Positions 31,648 to 40,245 of a DNA stretch of 44,088 bases are shown piece by piece. Location of the stretch: positions 1 to 44,088 of the forward strand of contig JABSSL010000048.1 of the NCBI GenBank assembly GCA_013214355.1, given 5' to 3'. The position numbers and the translations under genes are program-made. The number at the start of each line of letters is the position of its first letter. Position 1 is the stretch's first letter. The stretch comes from Saprospiraceae bacterium (GTDB lineage: Bacteria; Bacteroidota; Bacteroidia; Chitinophagales; Saprospiraceae). Under the pieces are notes generated by a model. That model made no database searches, had not been told where the DNA came from, and saw only the letters and a program-made list of their open reading frames with translations.

Positions 31648-33158
31648 ACCTGCTGCTGGAGAGCTTTATAGCATTGCTCAAAGCTTCTATCGTCCAGATG
31701 GCCTTGAATCCAGGCCAAGTAGTGGAAATGATGCAGCGGAGTAGCTGTTTCCATATCCTCCATATTGCGGCTCAAGTCTGCTGCCAATGCTTGAAAAGCA
31801 GCACGGCGGTCACTATGGGGCGCCTTCCGCCAAAAGTCTAGTAGGTGTTCTTCCAAGATGGTAGTGGAGCCTGATTTCTTAAAGTAGCGGCGAGTGGAGC
31901 GGCACAAGGCGGATAATAATTCGTGATTACCCAACTCGTAATGCAAGGCCAAGTGCAATAGACGCGCAAACCGGAATAGCTCGGTCCGGAAAGTGAGATC
32001 ATCCTTATGTATTAAAGGCTCTAACCAGTCCAAGGCCTCTTTATATCGCCCTAAGGCAAAGTAGGCATAGGCAAAGAAATAGTAAAATGGAAACTTAAAG
32101 ACTTCATTCAATTTTTTTCCTAAACGCTCCATTTCGGCTTTGGTCTCGGCGATCGAAGCTACGGCAGCTTGAAATTTGCCCTGGCGGATATACAGTTCTA
32201 AGCGCAATGAGTGATACAGTCTAAACCACATCATCTCCTCCTCTCCTTTAAGCGCGCGCCCTAATTGCCGGGGGAAATCAATTGCCTCTTGTAAAGCCTT
32301 CCAAGCACTGGGATAAGCCTTGAGATGAATTAGCCCGAGCAGCCAATTGTTATAGATCGCTAAATACTGGGTAGCACGCTCCTTAATAAAGTGCGGATTT
32401 TGCTGATAAAGCTGGATTAGGTCCGCTCTGCATTGTACACAGGCCACCTTCTCGCCAACACAATCATTGAATAAGCCTAATGTATTCAGGAAGATCACTT
32501 TCGCACTGAAGGATTTAGCCTGTTCTACCGCTTGCAATAAAGGATGGTTCACCAACTGAAAGTAAGCTTCCTTTTCCTCCTCAGATCTGGCATAATGATG
32601 TCGATAATACCAATCAAAGACCTGCATCGATAACCACTCCATTTCTCTTAGGTTGGCCAATTGGCTAATGACTTTTTGCTCCAACTCCCAGAACCGCTGG
32701 ATATGATGCGCCCGATCCGCAACCCCCAGGATAAAGATATACAAGCGTTTAAGTCGTTGATAAATGGTGATTAAAGCTTCAAACAACTCAAACTTCTCCG
32801 CTTTCTTAGCTGCTTTCTTTAGCAATTGTTCAGCAGCTTGAAAGAGTTTTCGCTGATATAACACATCACTCTTCTGTATGAGCAATTGCACCTCTCCGTA
32901 GATCTGCCCATCCTGATATTGATCCACCAAACTATCCAGGACCTTATGGAACAACTGGTTTTTCAAAACGGCATGCTGGTTCGATGCAAATGGCTTCATC
33001 AGTTGCTCCTCCTGGGGAAAGCTATTTTTCTCAATGCGATCAAAGAGGCGGACATACTGACTTTGCCTTTGGCCACCGTAGGGTTGCCAGAGTTTGAAAT
33101 GCCGTTTTTCGCTTTTGCTCAGGCTTTGAATCAGGCGAAATAGAGGATGATCAGACAT
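31644..33158 (-). CDS. Hypothetical helical-repeat (TPR-like) protein
   Basis: This is a 504-aa cytosolic protein. It is Leu/Ala/Gln-rich and almost fully alpha-helical, with repeated pairs of helices (FQAAEQLLKKAAKKAE; YFALGRYKEALDWLEPLI), consistent with degenerate tetratricopeptide repeats. The start MSDHPLFRLIQSLSKSEKRHFKLW is a recurrent opening in Bacteroidota proteins of this size; their function is unknown to me. There is no signal peptide. A CxxC (VACVQC) lies near residue 260. The gene is divergent from the OmpA-like gene and ends inside the stop codon of the FG-GAP gene. Confidence 0.75.
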   Translation of the reverse strand: MSDHPLFRLIQSLSKSEKRHFKLWQPYGGQRQSQYVRLFDRIEKNSFPQEEQLMKPFASNQHAVLKNQLFHKVLDSLVDQYQDGQIYGEVQLLIQKSDVLYQRKLFQAAEQLLKKAAKKAEKFELFEALITIYQRLKRLYIFILGVADRAHHIQRFWELEQKVISQLANLREMEWLSMQVFDWYYRHHYARSEEEKEAYFQLVNHPLLQAVEQAKSFSAKVIFLNTLGLFNDCVGEKVACVQCRADLIQLYQQNPHFIKERATQYLAIYNNWLLGLIHLKAYPSAWKALQEAIDFPRQLGRALKGEEEMMWFRLYHSLRLELYIRQGKFQAAVASIAETKAEMERLGKKLNEVFKFPFYYFFAYAYFALGRYKEALDWLEPLIHKDDLTFRTELFRFARLLHLALHYELGNHELLSALCRSTRRYFKKSGSTTILEEHLLDFWRKAPHSDRRAAFQALAADLSRNMEDMETATPLHHFHYLAWIQGHLDDRSFEQCYKALQQQV

Positions 33159-33290
33159 CAGGTTTTTTAGTATTAAAAAATTAATTATGACAAAATTAAA
33201 ATATTCATAATCAACAAATTACATTAACAAACTTCATTTGAAAAATTAAATATAGTAAAAACTTGGTTTTCAATAAGATCTGCGAGTCAA

Positions 33291-33298
33291 TAGTTTTG
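33291..33298 (+). promoter_or_regulatory. Bacteroidota -7 promoter box
   Basis: Tagttttg matches TAnnTTTG exactly and lies 77 bp before the OmpA-like ATG. A TTG occurs 25 bp upstream, which is further than the usual 19-21 bp, so the -33 element is uncertain. The predicted transcript would start just before the 33321-33361 hairpin. Confidence 0.5.
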
Positions 33299-33320
33299 TA
33301 GGCAATGATTCAATCCTTAC

Positions 33321-33361
33321 TAAGCTGTAACATAATTTGATAAAAGTTATGTTACAGCTTA
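33321..33361 (+). promoter_or_regulatory. 15-bp perfect hairpin in the leader of the OmpA-like gene
   Basis: Taagctgtaacataa (33321-33335) and ttatgttacagctta (33347-33361) pair without mismatch around an 11-nt loop. The stem ends 13 nt before the ATG at 33375. There is no T-tract, and the divergent setting rules out a terminator for the neighbouring gene. It may be an operator or a translation-controlling leader. Confidence 0.6.
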
Positions 33362-33374
33362 TCAAACTAAAATC

Positions 33375-34376
33375 ATGAATATCAAGCAAATAAACTATTT
33401 GATCCGTATTACTTTTCTACTTCTACTACAGCTCCTGGCTATTCCAGGAATCAGTCAAGAAGACAAAACTGGCTGTAAGGATCACCCCTTAATCACACGC
33501 TTCCCCCAATCCCAAATTAAATGGTGTGAAACACAGAATTTTTCCACCTATCATGTAGCTGTAGGTAAAGTCTCCGGTTACCGAAAGATTGACAAATGGA
33601 TTGATTTGGAAGGTAAGGTTACTCGGCTATACTACGAATATGAAGGTGCTGCTACCATGAGTGAGGTGTATCAAAACTATCGTAATGCCATCCAACGGGC
33701 AGGTTTTACTTCCTTAGCTCAAGGTTTCAAACCTCAACGAAATGTCTCAAAAGAGGTGGGAGGAAGTGGCTGGATAGCCACGGCATATACGAAAAATCCA
33801 GTACCAACAAATAGTGGGGTTATGCTCTTTCATGGGACTTCATCAGCAGGTGGGAAAGGCTATATCGCGGCTAAGCTGGAACGCTCCTCTGGTACGGTTT
33901 ATGTTGTCGTGGCGGTATATCAACACACCTCCACGGAAGTAGTAGTCTTAGTGGATATTATCGAAGAAGATGCGTTGGAGGATGGGAAAATAGCTGTCGA
34001 CCCCGACTACATCGCCAAGCAAATAGAGCAATTTGGCACTGTATCGCTCTATGGTATCTACTTCGATTTCGACAAGGCCTCTATTCAACCAGAATCTGAA
34101 CCGGCGCTACTAGCAGTTGCTCAGTATTTACAAAACAATCCTAGCATAAACCTCTACATCATCGGACATACCGATATGAAAGGAAATCTACCGTACAACT
34201 TAGCTCTTTCTGAAAAAAGAGCGCAGGCTGTAGTCGAGGCATTGGTTAATCAGCATCAGATCAAAAGAGATCGACTACACGGAAAAGGCGTTGGACCGCT
34301 GGCCCCAAAATCTACCAATCGCACCGAGGAAGGACGGAGATTGAATCGCCGGGTGGAATTAGTGGAAAAGCGATAA
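33375..34376 (+). CDS. OmpA-family outer-membrane-associated protein
   Basis: This 333-aa protein has a signal peptide (about 1-28, ending GISQ). The N-terminal domain (about 35-200; DHPLITRFPQSQIKWCE, then alternating beta strands) resembles the DUF4892-type module that precedes OmpA domains in other bacteria. The OmpA C-terminal peptidoglycan-binding domain covers about 225-333, with YFDFDKASI, HTDMKGNLPYNLALSEKRAQAV and the closing RRLNRRVEL. It should tie the outer membrane or a periplasmic partner to peptidoglycan. It leads a four-gene same-strand cluster of envelope proteins and has its own -7 box and leader hairpin. Confidence 0.88.
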   Translation: MNIKQINYLIRITFLLLLQLLAIPGISQEDKTGCKDHPLITRFPQSQIKWCETQNFSTYHVAVGKVSGYRKIDKWIDLEGKVTRLYYEYEGAATMSEVYQNYRNAIQRAGFTSLAQGFKPQRNVSKEVGGSGWIATAYTKNPVPTNSGVMLFHGTSSAGGKGYIAAKLERSSGTVYVVVAVYQHTSTEVVVLVDIIEEDALEDGKIAVDPDYIAKQIEQFGTVSLYGIYFDFDKASIQPESEPALLAVAQYLQNNPSINLYIIGHTDMKGNLPYNLALSEKRAQAVVEALVNQHQIKRDRLHGKGVGPLAPKSTNRTEEGRRLNRRVELVEKR

Positions 34377-34413
34377 TGCTTCATCATTTCTTTACACTTA
34401 ATGCTAATCACTG

Positions 34414-35343
34414 ATGATTCATTTTCAGAAAATCGTATTCATTCTATTATCGAGCTTAGTATTTGCCATCTTGGCTATGATGCTATCCCGATTCTTCATC
34501 CCGAAGGATGTTGGACTGGCTGGAGGTGCCATAGTCATGTTCTATGGACTCTTCGGATTAGTTATTGGGCTAGTGGCCAGCCTGATCGGACGTAATAGAC
34601 TACCCATAAAATTCTTGCAAACTAGCAATGCCATATTTGCCCTGTTCTTACTAGTTTGTGGAGTACGAATCTATCAACATATTGCTAGCTCTAAAGCGGA
34701 GGTAAAAAAGCGTCAAGAGCGTTATCAGCATCTAAAACCTACGCCTACTGCCCTGCCTATTCCACTCCCAAACCAGGCTACAATGAGCATTGGAATGGCT
34801 CAAGTTCCTCTACAAATCGGTCAAAGTATCTACTTCTACCATAAACCCCAGGCAGATCAGCTCCCGGAGCAACTGTCTCCTATTGATAGCATCACTTTCC
34901 AAGCAACTACAAATGGCATTGATATTGCCACCGCGCCCCCTTGGCTAGTCCCAGAACGTTTAAAATTAGACTATCAGATTTTCCACTTTATCGTCATGGC
35001 TCAACATCGTTCCTTTTTAGAAGTAGTGGTCAATAAAACCAATGGACAAACCGCTTGGGTGTCGAAATCCCAACTCAACTATCAGGATTGGTCCAGTTTC
35101 CTGCTGGGGGTATCCAGCATTCAACCACTGGATTGGGACAACAACCCACTCCGAACCAAACCGCTAACCCACGCTCCCCCGCTACTAGAAATCGATTCAC
35201 AGTATAGGCTTCAACCCCTGACCATTGAGGGCAACTGGATGGAAGTCAAAATTCTAGATCACCAGCATCAAGCCACCGGAAAAGGCTGGCTCCGTTGGTG
35301 TTCCAATACAGAGCTATTGATCATGTATGATCTCCTGAGTTAA
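34414..35343 (+). CDS. Hypothetical membrane protein
   Basis: This is a 309-aa protein of unrecognised family. Three N-terminal hydrophobic helices (about 8-28, 34-58 and 71-88) are followed by a basic stretch (KAEVKKRQERY) and a soluble domain of about 200 residues, rich in Pro and Gln. Near the C-terminus, WMEVKILDHQHQATGKGWLRW looks like a bacterial SH3-type strand pair. It starts 37 bp after the OmpA-like gene, in the same direction, suggesting a shared transcript and an envelope role. Confidence 0.65.
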   Translation: MIHFQKIVFILLSSLVFAILAMMLSRFFIPKDVGLAGGAIVMFYGLFGLVIGLVASLIGRNRLPIKFLQTSNAIFALFLLVCGVRIYQHIASSKAEVKKRQERYQHLKPTPTALPIPLPNQATMSIGMAQVPLQIGQSIYFYHKPQADQLPEQLSPIDSITFQATTNGIDIATAPPWLVPERLKLDYQIFHFIVMAQHRSFLEVVVNKTNGQTAWVSKSQLNYQDWSSFLLGVSSIQPLDWDNNPLRTKPLTHAPPLLEIDSQYRLQPLTIEGNWMEVKILDHQHQATGKGWLRWCSNTELLIMYDLLS

Positions 35344-35439
35344 ATCCCACTTTATCCTTATTAAAATTTAATCAGATGGCTTGTGATCAACCAGATCACC
35401 TGGGTAGATCGCATTGCCCAACATCAAAAAACTAATTAT

Positions 35440-36042
35440 ATGAGAACCTTAGTCCGGTCTTTACTATTCGCCGTCTTGCTTCCCATCTTGGCTTGTGGTG
35501 GCAAGCAGGTCACCAACGCTGATCAAGAAGATGGAAATTCAAATGAGCCTACAACTGATATCACAGAGGCTATCCAACAAGTACAAAACCAAGCCGCACA
35601 GCTACAAGAGGGAGAACCCCTACCCTTCCGAGAACTTCAGGAAGTACTTCCTGAAAAACTAAATGGCCTCGACCGCACCAGTAAATCTGGTCAAACCAAT
35701 GGAGCCATGGGCTTTAAAATCTCACAAGCAGAAGCCAAATATCAGACGGATAGCGGTGAAAAGATTGAAGTGGAAATCTTCGATACGGGCGGCCTAAAAA
35801 TGGGTGTCATGAGCATGGCTGCTTGGGCGAGTCTGGAAATGGACAAAGAGGATGACAATGGCTATGAACGTACTTCGACCATCCAGGGCTTCAAGGCATT
35901 TGAGAAATACAATAAAAGAAGTCAAAGAAGTGAACTCTCCCTCCTCGTGAAAGAGCGCTTTGTGGTGAAAGCTACTGGCAAAAATATGGAGATGAAAAAA
36001 CTGAAGGCTGCCGTTAAAGCCCTCCCCTTACAGAAACTCTAA
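35440..36042 (+). CDS. Hypothetical lipoprotein
   Basis: The frame opens at 35383, but the ATG at 35440 gives a proper lipoprotein signal (MRTLVRSLLFAVLLPILACGG, lipidated Cys19), total 200 aa. A low-complexity acidic linker (DQEDGNSNEPTTD) follows. A helix-rich region (about 45-80) and then a compact alpha/beta domain follow, with GAMGFKISQAEAKYQ and MGVMSMAAWASLEM. No known family is recognised. It is the third gene of the envelope cluster, 13 bp before the T9SS cargo gene. Confidence 0.68.
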   Translation: MRTLVRSLLFAVLLPILACGGKQVTNADQEDGNSNEPTTDITEAIQQVQNQAAQLQEGEPLPFRELQEVLPEKLNGLDRTSKSGQTNGAMGFKISQAEAKYQTDSGEKIEVEIFDTGGLKMGVMSMAAWASLEMDKEDDNGYERTSTIQGFKAFEKYNKRSQRSELSLLVKERFVVKATGKNMEMKKLKAAVKALPLQKL

Positions 36043-36055
36043 AAACCAGACCCTT

Positions 36056-37744
36056 ATGAAATACTATTTAATTCTAATTACCTATTTCCTGCTAGGTCAT
36101 TCGCTCCATGCCCAATGGGGTAACACTCCCGCCGAGAACCTAAAGCTCAGCGAAGAGCAAGGTGTAAAAGTCAATAAAATGGCCCTCGCCGGACCGGATG
36201 GCAGCTGGTATATTTGCTATACCAATCTAGTTGTCAACACCCGCACGCTCCACGTGACTAGAATAGATGAAACCGGGCAAATACTCTGGTCCAAGCTGAT
36301 CAAGGATGGGGAGGTCCCGGGTAGCCTTTTTGCAGTGATGATCAGCGATAGTATGGGTGGTGTGATCCTAGCCTGGACGGATCGTCGAACGGAAAATACT
36401 GCCCTTACTTATGCCAATCGAATCGATGAAGATGGTAACAAACTGTGGGGTGAGGCTGATGTGCGTGTAGGTGTCAGTGAAATTGAAGAGTTCTTAACTA
36501 AGATGGTTCCTGACGGAAAGAATGGGGCCATCATCACACTGTATGATGACAATCCCCCCTCCGGTGATTTCCGGGGAATCTATGCTTACCGAATAAGAGC
36601 CGATGGAGAAGTAGCTTGGCGCACCTACCTTTTCCCGAGTGGTACAAATAGCCACGACTATCACATTGATCACGATAGTCAAGGAGGCTTAGTGGCAGTA
36701 AACGAATATGGCCACCCCATAGAATTGGAAAATCAGATTAGAGCCATGCGCTTGGATAGTACAGGCAACAAAATCTGGCCAGATGAGACCTTCGATATTG
36801 GGCCTCTCTCACAACCCATCGGCATGTTGGTTAAATCGTCCACGCGCAGCCATAACTATCCGGATGTTACGGTGCTTCCGGGACAAGGCTTTTACATCAC
36901 TTATTTTGAAAATCCTGGGATTCTCTTTCCGGAAGAAAGTATCAATCATCGTGGTCACTTCCTAGAAATGGATGGTACTCAAGCCTGGAATGCCGAAGGC
37001 ATTCCCTTCAATCATCCTTCCAATAATTCCCCAGACATTCGGACTGTCATAGATTCCGAAGGAAATCTCTACTTTAATTACCACACAGAGTCCGCCTTCA
37101 AACTACAAAAGGTCACCCCAACCGGCACCTTACCGTGGAGCAGGGAGGGTGTTCCCTATACTCCGGCTTTCCAAGGCGCCCCCGACAACCTCTTACTCAC
37201 TAGTTGTGATGATATCATTATCGGAGTAGACGGTGGCCCTGAGGAGATCATCGAAGCTATTCGCATCAGTTCAGCTGGCCAATTGGTCTATAACCCTGAT
37301 CCTAGCATCGATCTTTCAACCAGTCTTTTAGGAGAAGGAGGGCATGATCGGGACCCAGTCACCGCGATTAATGCCAGCGACGAAGTCGTTGCGGTATGGA
37401 GTCGCGACGAAGATATAAATGACACCCATATGGATGTTTATGTGCAAGGTTTTGGTAAGGATGGAGCCTTGGGAAATACGGTTAATGCGACCAGAGACTT
37501 TGTTCGTACTGATGTCTATCTCGCCCCTAATCCATTTCATCAGGTTTTTGAAATAGGATTTGACGAGGGAGTATCCATTAAAATGCTGGAGATCCATAAC
37601 GCTGCCGGCCAACTGATGTACCGCCAATTGAGCCCCAATGACCAACTACAGATTCACACCCAGGATTGGCCTCAGGGGTTCTACTTGCTTAGAGCGAGAT
37701 CAAGTGATGGTGATGTATATAGTAGAAAACTAATAAAAGGGTAA
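36056..37744 (+). CDS. Secreted protein with type IX secretion C-terminal signal
   Basis: This is a 562-aa protein. A signal peptide (MKYYLILITYFLLGHSLHAQ) is followed by about 450 residues of repeated beta-propeller-like segments (GSWYICYT, ILWSKLI, GGVILAWTDRR, DGEVAWRTY). The last 75 or so residues (RTDVYLAPNPFHQVFEIGF ... QGFYLLRARSSDGDVYSRKLIKG) are a type-A Por/T9SS sorting domain, with the PNPF opening and a basic-hydrophobic end. The protein should therefore cross the outer membrane through the T9SS and be released or anchored on the cell surface. Binding target unknown. Confidence 0.88.
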   Translation: MKYYLILITYFLLGHSLHAQWGNTPAENLKLSEEQGVKVNKMALAGPDGSWYICYTNLVVNTRTLHVTRIDETGQILWSKLIKDGEVPGSLFAVMISDSMGGVILAWTDRRTENTALTYANRIDEDGNKLWGEADVRVGVSEIEEFLTKMVPDGKNGAIITLYDDNPPSGDFRGIYAYRIRADGEVAWRTYLFPSGTNSHDYHIDHDSQGGLVAVNEYGHPIELENQIRAMRLDSTGNKIWPDETFDIGPLSQPIGMLVKSSTRSHNYPDVTVLPGQGFYITYFENPGILFPEESINHRGHFLEMDGTQAWNAEGIPFNHPSNNSPDIRTVIDSEGNLYFNYHTESAFKLQKVTPTGTLPWSREGVPYTPAFQGAPDNLLLTSCDDIIIGVDGGPEEIIEAIRISSAGQLVYNPDPSIDLSTSLLGEGGHDRDPVTAINASDEVVAVWSRDEDINDTHMDVYVQGFGKDGALGNTVNATRDFVRTDVYLAPNPFHQVFEIGFDEGVSIKMLEIHNAAGQLMYRQLSPNDQLQIHTQDWPQGFYLLRARSSDGDVYSRKLIKG

Positions 37745-37760
37745 TAGAAGTTCAGGGGTT

Positions 37761-38471
37761 TTAGGAGGCAGACTGCTGCCCTCTTTCCAAAATAGTACGG
37801 AAATACTCCATCAAATCAAATCGATGTGGTTCGAAGGGCGTATCCAGGACACGTAACTCCTGGATGCGGTCGAGCCGAAATTCCCGATGTGCCTCCCGCA
37901 ATCGGCACCAGGCAATAAGTATCCAGTTTTCTTGCGTGTGATAGAGTGCGAGGGGCTCGATGACTCGTTCCGTAGATTCTTGGGTAGAAATAGCTTGATA
38001 AGTTAAGTGTATAGGCACAAAGTCCGTGATGGCCTTTTGAACCGTGGAAAGGTGTTGGCTAGTCGTTTCCTGCTTATAGTTCTGAAAAAAGGCGATCCGA
38101 TTAGTCAACAACTCCGCTTTATCCTTATCGTGGTAACGAAGTATCGCTTTGATTTTGGTGATCGCTTCATTGTAGTGCTGTACCAGAGAGCTGTCTTTGT
38201 TTCTTGAAATAAACTTAGCTGCTGTGATCAAAGCATTAGCCTCCTCTTCCGTGAACATAACCGGAGGTAAGCGATAGCCTTCACTAAGGGAATACCCTTT
38301 CCCCTCTTCGGTACAGATGGGCACTCCCGCCTCTTCCAGCGCTCTGATATCTCGATAAATTGTACGGATACTTACCCCATATTTCTCAGCTAGTTCCGTA
38401 GCCGTCATCAATCTTTTCGACTGCAGCTGGATTAGAATGGCAGTAAGGCGAGAAAGGCGGGTTTTCTCCAT
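37761..38471 (-). CDS. YafY-type transcriptional regulator (HTH + WYL)
   Basis: This 236-aa regulator has an N-terminal helix-turn-helix of the DeoR/HTH_11 type (about 5-60; LMTATELAEKYGVSIRTIYRDIRALEEAG). A linker leads to a WYL domain (about 140-215; LTYQAISTQ, EPLALYHTQENWILIAWCRLREAHREFRLDRI). WYL domains bind ligands or nucleic acids and steer transcription. Its targets are not evident: the neighbours upstream are a TonB-C lipoprotein and a DNA glycosylase, both on the same strand but with 37 bp between. It converges on the T9SS cargo gene after 16 bp. Confidence 0.88.
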   Translation of the reverse strand: MEKTRLSRLTAILIQLQSKRLMTATELAEKYGVSIRTIYRDIRALEEAGVPICTEEGKGYSLSEGYRLPPVMFTEEEANALITAAKFISRNKDSSLVQHYNEAITKIKAILRYHDKDKAELLTNRIAFFQNYKQETTSQHLSTVQKAITDFVPIHLTYQAISTQESTERVIEPLALYHTQENWILIAWCRLREAHREFRLDRIQELRVLDTPFEPHRFDLMEYFRTILERGQQSAS

Positions 38472-38508
38472 AACAATTCATTTTAGATCAGCGAACTTAC
38501 GGAATTCT

Positions 38509-38979
38509 TTATCGTAAGGAAAAGTCAAAGGTTTGAATAAAAGTAACTTCCACCGCATCACCATTAATCACCGCAGGAAACCAGCGATATTTTAGGTTGC
38601 CTAAGCCTTTAACTACTGCGCGATCTAATCCTGGAGATAAGGATTGTAGGATGCTGACTTTCCGTACTTTACCTTCCCGGTTGACCACGTATTTGACGAT
38701 TACTTGTCCTTGCACTTTATCGCGCTCATCCGAAGAAGTGTACTGAATTTTGGCTTCCAGTTCTGCAAGAAATCCTACTGAACCTCCTGGATACATTGGA
38801 AAACGATCCGGCTCACCGCTTAACGAATTACTCTTTTGATCATAGAAATACCGTATCTCCTGGTAATTCTGCTCTGTGATTTGCTGAAAGGTCCATAATG
38901 CATCGGGCTTTCCACACCCAATCACCAAGAAGCTTAACAAGAAAAAACAATAACAGCGTCGGATAAGATATCGAATCAT
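38509..38979 (-). CDS. Lipoprotein with TonB C-terminal domain
   Basis: This 156-aa lipoprotein (lipobox LVIGC, Cys22) has a TonB_C-like fold over about 65-155: KVQGQVIVKYVVNREGKVRKVSILQS, LDRAVVKGLGNLKYRWFPAVINGDAVEV. Free-standing TonB-C lipoproteins of Bacteroidota may interact with outer-membrane receptors. Without the transmembrane helix and proline-rich rod this is not a working TonB by itself. It is encoded 11 bp downstream of the uracil-DNA glycosylase, so it is probably co-transcribed. Confidence 0.8.
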   Translation of the reverse strand: MIRYLIRRCYCFFLLSFLVIGCGKPDALWTFQQITEQNYQEIRYFYDQKSNSLSGEPDRFPMYPGGSVGFLAELEAKIQYTSSDERDKVQGQVIVKYVVNREGKVRKVSILQSLSPGLDRAVVKGLGNLKYRWFPAVINGDAVEVTFIQTFDFSLR

Positions 38980-38990
38980 GGATTAGAAGA

Positions 38991-39563
38991 CTAATGGATT
39001 AACAGCTGGATGCGTTTTTTCAAAATAGGCAGTAAATCGTTTTCGAACCAAGGGTTTTTACGTTTCCAGATATTATTACGCGGTGAAGGATGTGGCAATG
39101 GAAAATATTGCGGTAGATAGTCTTCGAAATGCCGAACCGTTTCGGTCAAATTTCTTTTACTATTCGCCCCCAAATACGCTCGCTGCGCATACTGGCCAAT
39201 CAAGAGCGTTAGTTCTACCTCTTCTAGCGCTGCCAAGATGCGACTATGCCATTGCGGAGCACATTCCTTTCGTGGTGGCAAATCCCCTGACTTTCCAGTT
39301 CCCGGATAACAGAACCCCATAGGAACGATGGCAAAGATATCCGGATTATAAAAGGTATCCGTATCTACGCCTAGCCAGGCTCGCAGATTTTCACCACTCT
39401 TATCATCCCACGCAATCCCAGATTCATGTACACGTCGTCCTGGAGCCTGTCCAATAATGATCACCTTGCTTTTTTCACTAAATGATACAACAGGACGACA
39501 ACCTGCTTCCAGAAAAGGTTCGCAGATTCTGCAGCTACTGATTTCTTTTTTTAAGGCTTCCAT
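38991..39563 (-). CDS. Uracil-DNA glycosylase superfamily protein (Fe-S type)
   Basis: This is a 190-aa cytosolic DNA-repair enzyme. Motif A is GQAPGRR (38-44) and the second active-site motif is HPSPRN (158-163). Cysteines at 11, 14, 85 and 101 (C-x2-C ... C-x15-C) have the order and spacing of the [4Fe-4S] ligands of family 4/5 uracil-DNA glycosylases. The exact motif A differs from textbook families 4 and 5, so the substrate spectrum is uncertain. It should remove uracil or related bases. Upstream, the minus-strand region has a TACTTTG sequence, close to a -7 box. Confidence 0.85.
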   Translation of the reverse strand: MEALKKEISSCRICEPFLEAGCRPVVSFSEKSKVIIIGQAPGRRVHESGIAWDDKSGENLRAWLGVDTDTFYNPDIFAIVPMGFCYPGTGKSGDLPPRKECAPQWHSRILAALEEVELTLLIGQYAQRAYLGANSKRNLTETVRHFEDYLPQYFPLPHPSPRNNIWKRKNPWFENDLLPILKKRIQLLIH

Positions 39564-39665
39564 GAAGAGCTATCAATAATATTGTCTTATCCACAAAGTA
39601 CAATTTTATCCAGGATGGTGCCACAAATCACCCGATCGGATGACGCCTAGGTGTCCCCCTGGGAA

Positions 39666-39673
39666 TAACTTTG
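39666..39673 (+). promoter_or_regulatory. Bacteroidota -7 promoter box of the first Cys-rich gene
   Basis: Taactttg matches TAnnTTTG exactly, 20 bp before the ATG at 39693, which predicts a very short leader. No clear -33 TTG lies at the usual distance. Confidence 0.5.
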
Positions 39674-39692
39674 TTAAAAAAACATAAAACCT

Positions 39693-40208
39693 ATGAAAAG
39701 ACAATCGTTTCCCAAGTTTGGCCTCTTACTTCTGCTGGTAGGCCTCGTGAGTTTCACTCTAATCCCAAACCAACCACCGTTAAAATACAAGAAGGTAAAA
39801 GGCATCAAGATCACTAAAGTCGCCCTTGATAAGATCAAGAAGCATAAGCAAGTACCAGGCTGTATCGATTTGACCAAAGACGGAAGAATAACGGCAACGG
39901 AGGGCTATAAACTTATGGTGAGCACCAACAAGCAATATTTTGCCGTAATTCCTGAAACACAGGATCAACCTACCGGTTTTACCAAGGGTATTGAAGGCAA
40001 GAAAATTGATGGAATCGGAATTTTATGGTGCCATTGCGGCGGCGGCGCTGGTGACAACTGCGGTTTTGAAGATAAACCAGATAAGGGAGGATACACCAGA
40101 TTAGCTTGTGAGGGCAGTTGCAAGTGCGGGATGGCGATCACCCAGAAAGGCCCTCCAGGTGGAGGTGAAGGGGGTGAATCAAATATTATTGATAAGGTCT
40201 ACTACTAG
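39693..40208 (+). CDS. Secreted seven-cysteine protein, copy 1
   Basis: This 171-aa protein of unrecognised family is a tandem paralogue of the next gene. The signal peptide (MKRQSFPKFGLLLLLVGLVSF) is followed by a very basic region (about 31-55). Seven cysteines of the mature part lie at 57, 113, 115, 123, 139, 143 and 145, in the motifs GCIDL, LWCHCGGG, DNC and CEGSCKCGM. The C-terminus IIDKVYY is shared with the paralogue. A Gly/Pro-rich insert (152-162) is unique to this copy. The pattern suggests a disulfide-locked or metal-binding domain outside the cell. It has its own promoter box and a strong terminator after it. Confidence 0.8.
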   Translation: MKRQSFPKFGLLLLLVGLVSFTLIPNQPPLKYKKVKGIKITKVALDKIKKHKQVPGCIDLTKDGRITATEGYKLMVSTNKQYFAVIPETQDQPTGFTKGIEGKKIDGIGILWCHCGGGAGDNCGFEDKPDKGGYTRLACEGSCKCGMAITQKGPPGGGEGGESNIIDKVYY

Positions 40209-40245
40209 GACAGAAGTGTAGATTAAAAACATGGCCCTTGCACCG

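Noticed and set aside
33263-33265. TTG as the -33 element of the OmpA-like promoter
   Set aside because: The 25-bp distance to the -7 box is longer than the usual 19-21 bp.
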